In this document: piece after piece, positions 57,700-64,000 of the stretch
How positions within the stretch are numbered: the stretch's first letter is position 1
Layout of the letters: every line of letters begins with the position of its first letter
Assembly (NCBI RefSeq): GCF_000002425.4
Contig: NC_037266.1
Location: 6,823,180-6,887,179 of the forward strand
From: Physcomitrium patens
Lineage: Eukaryota; Streptophyta; Bryopsida; Funariales; Funariaceae
DNA: 64,000 bases
Direction of reading: 5' to 3'
Program-made: the position numbers and the translations under genes
The notes under the pieces: generated by a model
Databases searched by the model: none
Seen by the model: the letters and a program-made list of their open reading frames with translations, nothing else
Told to the model about the DNA's origin: nothing

Positions 57700-59141
57700 G
57701 ATTCTTATAAGTACAAGTTTAATTTTTTTTATTAAGAAATTTATTTTATTTTTAAAATTATTATTATTTAAAAAAATTATAAATAAAATGACCTAATACT
57801 TTGGAATCTAATAAGATAAAAAAAAAAAATATTTTTTGATCTTAAATAGATATCTATTATAAGACTAAATAATTACTACAACAAATTTAATTCTACTACA
57901 ACAAAGTTAATTACTCAGTTGGAGTAGAATAAACTTATTTTTTGATACATTGTGTTATTTGACGACTAAGGTCTTCATTTTAAAATTATTTTTCTTCTTT
58001 AGATAATATTAAGTTGTATGCTTAGGTTCTCTATAATTTATGCACAATATTTCTTGACAACATCAAGTCTTTTCTTGCTCCATGATAGATTTCAAATGTA
58101 CCATTTTAATTTTCATAAGTTTTGGCTTCAATAAATAAGTTATTAAAAGCTTTGGAGTTGTTGTCAAGACTTAACTTATATCTCTTCAACCAAATATTTG
58201 TTCTTGGTGTCTTTCAAAAAATTAATTGTTGCTTGTAATGGCTTAAGCAATAAATTCATTCAAAGAGTTGGTTTTTGGCATTGTCAATAATAAATCTTTA
58301 ATATTATCTTTTAATTCATATTAAAATTAATTGATAAGAACTTTGTCATTTCAATCTATATTGTAAGCAAGGTTTAAGAATTCAAAAGCATATATAGTAT
58401 CTAAATTTGATCTATTGTAAAAATAGGAGTTTAGTTTCTAATATTCTTTCTAAATTACTTTCTTCCAATGTGGCTATAAACACTTTTAAGAATGAATTTA
58501 GATCATACAAGAGTCACAAATCTTTTTTTATGAGAGATGCAAATGAAAAGAGAGTATTTTGAAATAAAAGTACGTTTATGACTCTAACTTAAGTAAATCT
58601 ATTAGGATACTAAGAAGAATATAAAATTAAATAGAACTTAGCTTGTTGTAGAAATCCTCAAAATCTAGACCTTATTCTATCAAACTTCTCTACCATATTA
58701 ATCTTTGATCCCCTTATACTTATAATAATAAGAATTTTAAGATTAATTTTTGAGATAGATCTATTTATTTCTTTCAAATGTATAATTTCTTGGCATAGAT
58801 TTTGAACTTCATTATTAACTTCTTCTATAGGTATAGGAATAGTACCTTCATAGTTGACGTTGATAATATGTGAGATTTTTACCTTAAGATTATTCACAAA
58901 CTAGAGAAGATTTGCAATAATTACAAATCTATTCTCACTATTACAAAGTTTAGCATAATTTCCATAAAGAAATATAGTCCACTTTCTTTAAAGATAGAAT
59001 AGTTATTAAAAAAAAAAAAAAAAAAAAAAATGTTGGTTTCAAGGAGGGTAGTTTGCAACCTTTAAGACTCAACAAATCAACCAGGATAATCTTTTTACTT
59101 TTAAAACAAAACAAGAATAATGAATTAGCATTCTTGACAAA
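56926..59141 (-). pseudogene. E5 RT start, protease and gag
   Basis: Continues the RT cut by E1. Similar to E3 42500-43740. The gag N-terminal frame at 58897-58658 ends with VEKFDRIRSRF, the chromovirus gag start motif (.KFDG.R..F). Contains a (TA)n tract at 57662-57695 and a poly-A run at 59008-59030. Decayed. Confidence 0.65.
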
Positions 59142-59490
59142 CTGCCAAAGACATGAATTACAAAAAATAAAAGATCAATATATTCTTATATTACTAGATA
59201 AAAATAGATAATCACTCCAAGATGGTATAATATTAAGTTATAATGACTATTACCAAAGACTAGAAAATAAGAGGATCTTGAATAAGACTAAGAATAAAAA
59301 AGACATTGATAAAAATAAAGAAGATTCTATTTTTGATTCTATATATATACTATCTATTTAGAAGCTATGTGGCAATATTTTGCATGATCTCTAACACATA
59401 TTCTATTTGTAAGATACGTATCTAACTTGTAAGATACGTATCTAACTTGTAAGATAAGTTTTCTATATGTGTGTCATATTGCCAATTTTA
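59142..59490 (-). repeat. E5 5' LTR, truncated
   Basis: Starts TGCCAAAGACATGAATT (compare E2 TGTCAAGGACAAGAACT) and fades after TGCCAATTTTA near 59490. A 20-base tandem duplication (AACTTGTAAGATACGTATCT) is at 59411-59450. Confidence 0.68.
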
Positions 59491-60719
59491 TTTTTATTTA
59501 AATAAATAAAATATTTTATAATTTAATATAAAAATAAAAATAATTTCTTTTATATACATTTTTTAAAAAAATTATTAATGCTACATCTCTATTTGATATT
59601 GATATATCCAATGTGACCTTCACACAACTTAATTCGACTAGAAAGTGCACTTTTATACTTACTATGAATTTAGCACTTTAATATTTGATTCTAATATTGA
59701 TTAAAAAATGGAATAAATTAAAAATTGGCTTTTGATAGCCAAATCAATATTAATAATAAAATATTTTTAAATTAAAATATTTTTAGAATATTTTTTTTTC
59801 TTTGAAAAAATATCTTACAATCTATTTTTTATAAAATATTCATTATTTACCTCTCAACCACCATTCTTTTTAAAGAAAAGAAAGAAAAATATATAAAAAG
59901 GATGCATATTATTAGCTAATTTTTTACAATTGGATCACATGGAATATAGCAATATCAATTAAAGATGTAGTGATATCAATTGGAGATGTAGCATTTTCAA
60001 TTCTCTTCAAAAATGAAAAACAAATCTTCTCTAAATAAATAATTTGAAAAAAAAATTATTATATATCACAAGTATATTATAAGAATCTTAGTATATCAAA
60101 ATAGTCTACTTAATAAATATAAAAATCAATTACTCCTTTGATTTCCAAAAAAAAAAAAAAAAAAAAAAAAAAAACTTTATTATAAATTAGAGATTGAACC
60201 ATATATTTTTTTTAATAGTGACTAAGTATGCATCAATAGTTTTTTCACAACATGGTGAAATTCATCATGGATGTAGGAGAGGTGTGCTCTTTGGATCAAT
60301 TTGTCACACTTGAAATGTATTTTCATTTCTATGAAAGTGGACTATCTGTTAAAAAAACTATAGATCATGTTTTCTAAGCTTATTAATTATGTAGAATCAT
60401 TAGAATAAGTAAGTGGCATGCACAATCTTCAAAACTTCAAAAGACAGTTGTAGAAAATAAAACACTCTACATTCATATTCAATGCAAGTTGAACTGTATT
60501 CAAAGAACTTTAGATAAGATTGCTAATTTAAAAGTATGATGAAAACACACACTAAAATTAAAGAAACCACATGAAATCAAAAAGCACAAACAAAATGAAA
60601 AAGGGATATCGATTCCACTTCAAAAGTACAAACAGAACTCGTCTTAGAGCAACAATTTCTGCACAACGAAGCCAGAGTATCTCTGAAGAAACAAAGTTTT
60701 ACTTTAAAGTAAGTTAAAA
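59491..60719. other. AT-rich spacer, no gene recognised
   Basis: No domain, LTR or RNA gene found. A poly-A tract lies at 60148-60174. Base composition changes sharply at about 60720. Confidence 0.6.
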
Positions 60720-61328
60720 GTTAAAGGTGATGCGATGTGAGCGCAAACCCGTTGTAGCGGGTACCCAAGCCCGCGAAAAACACAGGCCTCCGCCTTCGTG
60801 CGAGGCGGACGGGGCGTGGGGGCGAAGACGAATCCTTGGAGCCGCATGACGAGGTTGAGACCCCGCCGCGCTCATGCTCGTCGCCGTGCCTGTTGTTGTG
60901 GATAAGCAAGCAACAGCGTTGCACCACCCAAACCCACCTCCGCTGTGCCCCTCCCTCCCCGTCCCTTCCTCGGGGAATATACCTCCTCTACGCCTCCCTT
61001 GGCTCGCTGACAGTTTGCGTATCTCGCGAATGAGTGGCTCCGTCACTCGAACGAAACGTCTCACTTGTGGCGAGCTCCCCGAGTGGTTGGTTACCTGGCC
61101 TCCTCCTGGCTCTTAAATATGCACGCAATCGCAACCTCCTAGACGGTTCGATTCATGGGGGGCGTGAGCGCGGTGCCCTGTTGCAATCTGGTGGCGAGAA
61201 GCGTGTGATTGATGGTGTGTCGTTGTAGTGGAGTGGAGTGGAGAGTAGAGGAAACAGGGATTGGAGTGGAGAGGAGAGGAAACAGGGATTGGAGTGGAGC
61301 TGAGTAGTTTAGTGTAGGGATTTGCTAG
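60720..61328 (+). promoter_or_regulatory. GC-rich promoter and 5' leader of the ATPase gene
   Basis: Base composition jumps from AT-rich to GC-rich here. A possible TATA-like TTAAATAT lies at 61113-61120, about 210 bases before the start codon. A purine-rich tandem duplication (GAGAGGAAACAGGGATTGG) sits at about 61240-61300 in the presumed leader. Overlapping open frames occur on both strands, but none has a recognisable domain, so they are probably side effects of the composition. Confidence 0.45.
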
Positions 61329-64000
61329 ATGTTTGCGGTGGGATTGAACATGGAGTCTGTGCTGTCTAGTAATTCGCTGCGTGTGAGGTTCGCTTGTCAT
61401 TCGGTGACGCCGAGCTGCGCCACCGCTTCGGGTAGATCCGTAGTCTTGTATAGTAGAGGCGCGAGCCATCGGGCATTTATCTTGCCCTCGTGTTCGGAGG
61501 TGCATTGGACGGGCGGGAGGCAATGCATGTCCGGTGCGAGACGGTCGAACTCCGGGAGGACAATCAAGTTGAGGAGTTCTAGGAGGCGCGTGGCAACGAT
61601 CAAGGCTAGCGTGACGGACTCCCGTAACTTGGCCGTAGATCCACAAAACTCAGGGTTGAGACCTGGCCCAGAGAAGAAGCTGGTTCCTGCTGAAATTGTG
61701 CCGGTGCCAAGTGTAAGGGAGGCTGCATTGGCTGAGGGTGAAGAGCCCGGCGAAATTAGCGACGAGCTATGGAAGCTGCTGGTGCTGGTTCCGGAGCACA
61801 TAGGGCAGAAGTTGGTGGCGCACCCCGAGATCAATGACTTGGTGGAGATTGTACTTGACTTGGGGCGGCGGCCTCTGGCACGATTTCCTTCCGGCGATTG
61901 GTACGTCTCGGAGTCGAAAGTTACTGCTCAAGATTTACAGCACGCCATTTCCATGGTACTTTTCTCCTCATTTCACCAATGCCGTCAATGTATGTTGCAA
62001 ACAATTCATTGTAGGGTTTTGACAGCAATCAAGAGCTTCATGGGGTACTGAATTTGAGCTATAATTGGTAATTACAGACTGGGGAATTTGGCGACGATAA
62101 CCGAGCAGGTATTGATCGCACACTTCACCGTGTGAGCGCCATGCGAACTCGATCTGGGAGTGTTGTGGGGCTCACTTGCCGAGTTGGGCGAGCTATCTCC
62201 GGCAGCGCTGAGATGGTCCGTGATCTGATTGCCAGCAGTAGTTCTTTGCTGCTCATGGGACCTCCTGGTGTCGGCAAGACTACTGCAATTAGGTATGAAT
62301 CGTCCCACTAGATCATTGGGCTCGGGATGCAGAAACTTTAAAAACTATTACTATGAGTTTAATCACAGGCAAATGTAATTCGCGCAGGGAGATTGCACGC
62401 ATGTTGGCTGATGAGTATCACAAGAGAGTGGTCATTGTGGACACATCGAATGAGATAGCTGGTGACGGTGACATTCCTCACGCCGGCATTGGTATGGCAC
62501 GGCGGATGCAAGTGCCCAAAGTCGACTTACAACACAAGGTAAACATCATAATTAATCTGCGGCGTTGTCATCGTTTTGGTGATTGATGTCTCAATGTTCA
62601 TCCAATTCAGAATTTCAACGTGACTCTCAAGTATGCGTCCCTTGAATCTTGATCTATTCGCATGTGGTTGCAGGTGATGATTGAAGCGGTGGAGAATCAC
62701 ATGCCCCAAGTGATCGTGATTGACGAGATTGGAACTGAGTTGGAGGCAGTAGCGGCCGGCACCATCGCCCAACGAGGAGTGCAGCTCGTGGGCACTGCAC
62801 ACGGCATGACGGTTGAAAACCTGATAAAGAATCCGTCCCTTCAAAATCTGGCCGGGGGCATTCAGGTACGCACACCAGGGTTTGTTCTTCTTACTTTCTA
62901 TTTAATTGCAGCTTCTCTAATAACCATGTCCTCATTCATTTCACTTCAGACTTATGCGTTGGTTCCCAAATGAAATGCTCACAAGGTTGTTGGGATGGGT
63001 GTGAAATTGGAGGTGGTCTAAAGAGTGTGACACTCGGTGATGAGGAAGCTCGGAGGCGACGAGTGCAGAAGAGTGTGTTGGAGCGGCAGGGGCCTCCCGT
63101 GTTCACATCTGCTTGCGAAATGATCTCACGAACCGAGTGGCGAGTGCACCGCAGCTTGGCCGCTACAGTGGATGCGTTGCTTGCTGGTTGGTTTCCCTTT
63201 CTTCAATCGTATCTACGACGCTCTACATTGCATTTGTTGCACGTTTTCTGTTTCACGGCCGTATCGGAGAATCGGAACTCTAATGGATTTTTGATGAGAA
63301 AACTCTCTTGTGTCTACACTAGGTAAATCGCCAAGGGTAGAGGTACGTAAAATGAACGAGAATGGGCAGGTGGTCGTAGGCAATTTGGCCGAGTACCCTT
63401 CCCCATCAAGACCAGGCAGCTCTACCTCTGGATCAAGCTCGTCATACGATCTGGACTGGACTGATAATTATGAGGAGGATGATTACGCGGGCGGGGACAC
63501 CGGCGCAGAGAACGCAGCTGTGCAGGCATGGGAGCGCTCTGATGCTCCCATTCTCTTGTATCTTCACGAGGTAACCAATCCTTTAGAGTTCCTAAATTAG
63601 TGCAAATTACTTTAACGGGAATCTCGTTGATCCTCAGCAACGGAGCTTTTGAGCCATGGATTTTGTTCTTTTGTATGTGCTCTCGGCTGGGCTGCCACAG
63701 GTCACAGAAGAATCCCTGGAGCAAGTGATGGACGTCATGGGTTTGGAAAACACAGTTCAGATCACAGAAGACATCGGAGCTGCTGATGCGGTTCTAGCGC
63801 TCCGCTCGAAACTCAAGTTGAACTCTTGGGTCCGGGGTATGGCCAAGTTTCGGCAGCTTCCTATCTTTGTAATCAAAGCCAACACTATGGCACAAATGGT
63901 GAGGGCCATGCGTGCAATTATGAGCATGGAATCACTGGGCAATAATTCCCTCGGCTCCAATCGGTTACGAGGTGACGACGGAGAGAAATCCGAATCGATA
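61329..64000 (+). CDS. Ycf45/SPD1-like chloroplast P-loop ATPase (7 exons seen, 3' end outside)
   Basis: Likely exons: 61329-61955, 62078-62292, 62388-62538, 62674-62865, 63024-63186, 63323-63570, 63701-64000 (open). All introns are GT-AG and the phases join to 632 codons without a stop. An in-frame TAG directly precedes the ATG. Residues 1 to about 95 are Ser/Arg-rich with ATIKAS, like a plastid transit peptide. Then come [22 protein letters not shown], Walker A GPPGVGKT (exon 2), [15 protein letters not shown] (exon 3), Walker [14 protein letters not shown] and GTAHG (exon 4), [20 protein letters not shown] (exon 5), an acidic Ser-rich linker (exon 6) and [20 protein letters not shown] (exon 7). 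This is the Ycf45/SpoIIIAA-related ATPase family. The Arabidopsis relative SPD1 is needed for plastid development in seedlings. Two plant paralogues exist and I cannot tell which this is. It is the only apparently functional gene here. Confidence 0.9.

Noticed and set aside
60253..60363. Short frame MVKFIMDVGEVCS upstream of the gene
   Set aside because: 36 codons, no known domain and no sign of conservation; could not be supported.
60714..61064. 116-codon Gly/Arg/Ser-rich frame on the minus strand upstream of the ATPase gene
   Set aside because: No recognisable domain; GC-rich sequence opens frames on both strands. Kept only as a possible transcript to test.
61113..61646. 177-codon minus-strand frame overlapping exon 1
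   Set aside because: Antisense shadow of the transit peptide exon, His/Pro/Ser-rich by complementarity.
1..64000. CRISPR arrays, rRNA genes, bacterial operons or phage modules
   Set aside because: No regularly spaced repeats with unique spacers, no rRNA-like stretches, and the only host gene has introns.

Overview
What kind of DNA this is. The window is nuclear DNA of a land plant. It consists almost entirely of nested Ty3/gypsy LTR retrotransposons in very AT-rich sequence, with one intron-containing host gene at the right end (61.3 kb to the window edge). That gene encodes a predicted chloroplast P-loop ATPase of the Ycf45/SPD1 family. The gypsy lineages resemble those I associate with bryophytes (chromoviruses with a chromodomain, and a lineage with a DHGS protease). 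My best guess is therefore a non-seed plant, probably a moss, but this is inference and not proof.

Layout. Letters are my own family names. 1-4161: element A1 (+), pol 3' part plus 3' LTR. 4162-7180: B1 (+), the 3' half of a non-autonomous element. 7181-10634: 5' LTR end, gag, protease and pol start of an old decayed element G (+). 10635-22917: unclassified insertion J, which holds B2 (-, 13969-21870), which in turn holds solo LTR F (19502-21176). 22918-26022: G resumes, interrupted by solo LTR K. 26023-26899: LTR L. 26900-27926: chromovirus E2 (-). 27931-36836: A2 (-), almost complete, with a 137-base N gap. 36837-39562: D (-), the 5' half of a B element. 39563-40519: G-type LTR (-). 40520-43750: chromovirus E3 (-). 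43902-59490: chromovirus E5 (-), split by LTR M (which carries a solo B LTR) and by chromovirus E1 (+, 47692-56920). Three solo LTRs of family H lie in this zone. 59491-61328: AT-rich spacer followed by a GC-rich promoter-proximal stretch. 61329-64000: host gene, open at the edge.

How the parts fit. Target-site duplications (TSDs) show at nine places which element entered which, in places five levels deep (E3 > G > J > B2 > F). B1 and D are complementary halves of one B element, cut by an A insertion at one point, yet they now lie about 33 kb apart in opposite orientation. The two parts of G's 5' LTR flank them in the same way. The A1 3' LTR pairs with the A2 5' LTR and not with the A2 3' LTR. 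One inversion of roughly 4-28 kb between the two A copies explains all three facts. It is either a real rearrangement or a scaffold mis-orientation, and the N gap lies inside the repeat where the break would be. This is the most interesting structure in the window.

Genes. None of the retroelement coding regions looks fully intact. A is young, with a few nonsense changes. B keeps gag and protease but shares an internal deletion of most of pol. G and the E copies are riddled with stops. The host gene is the only locus I would call functional. I found no tRNA, rRNA, CRISPR array or prokaryotic feature.
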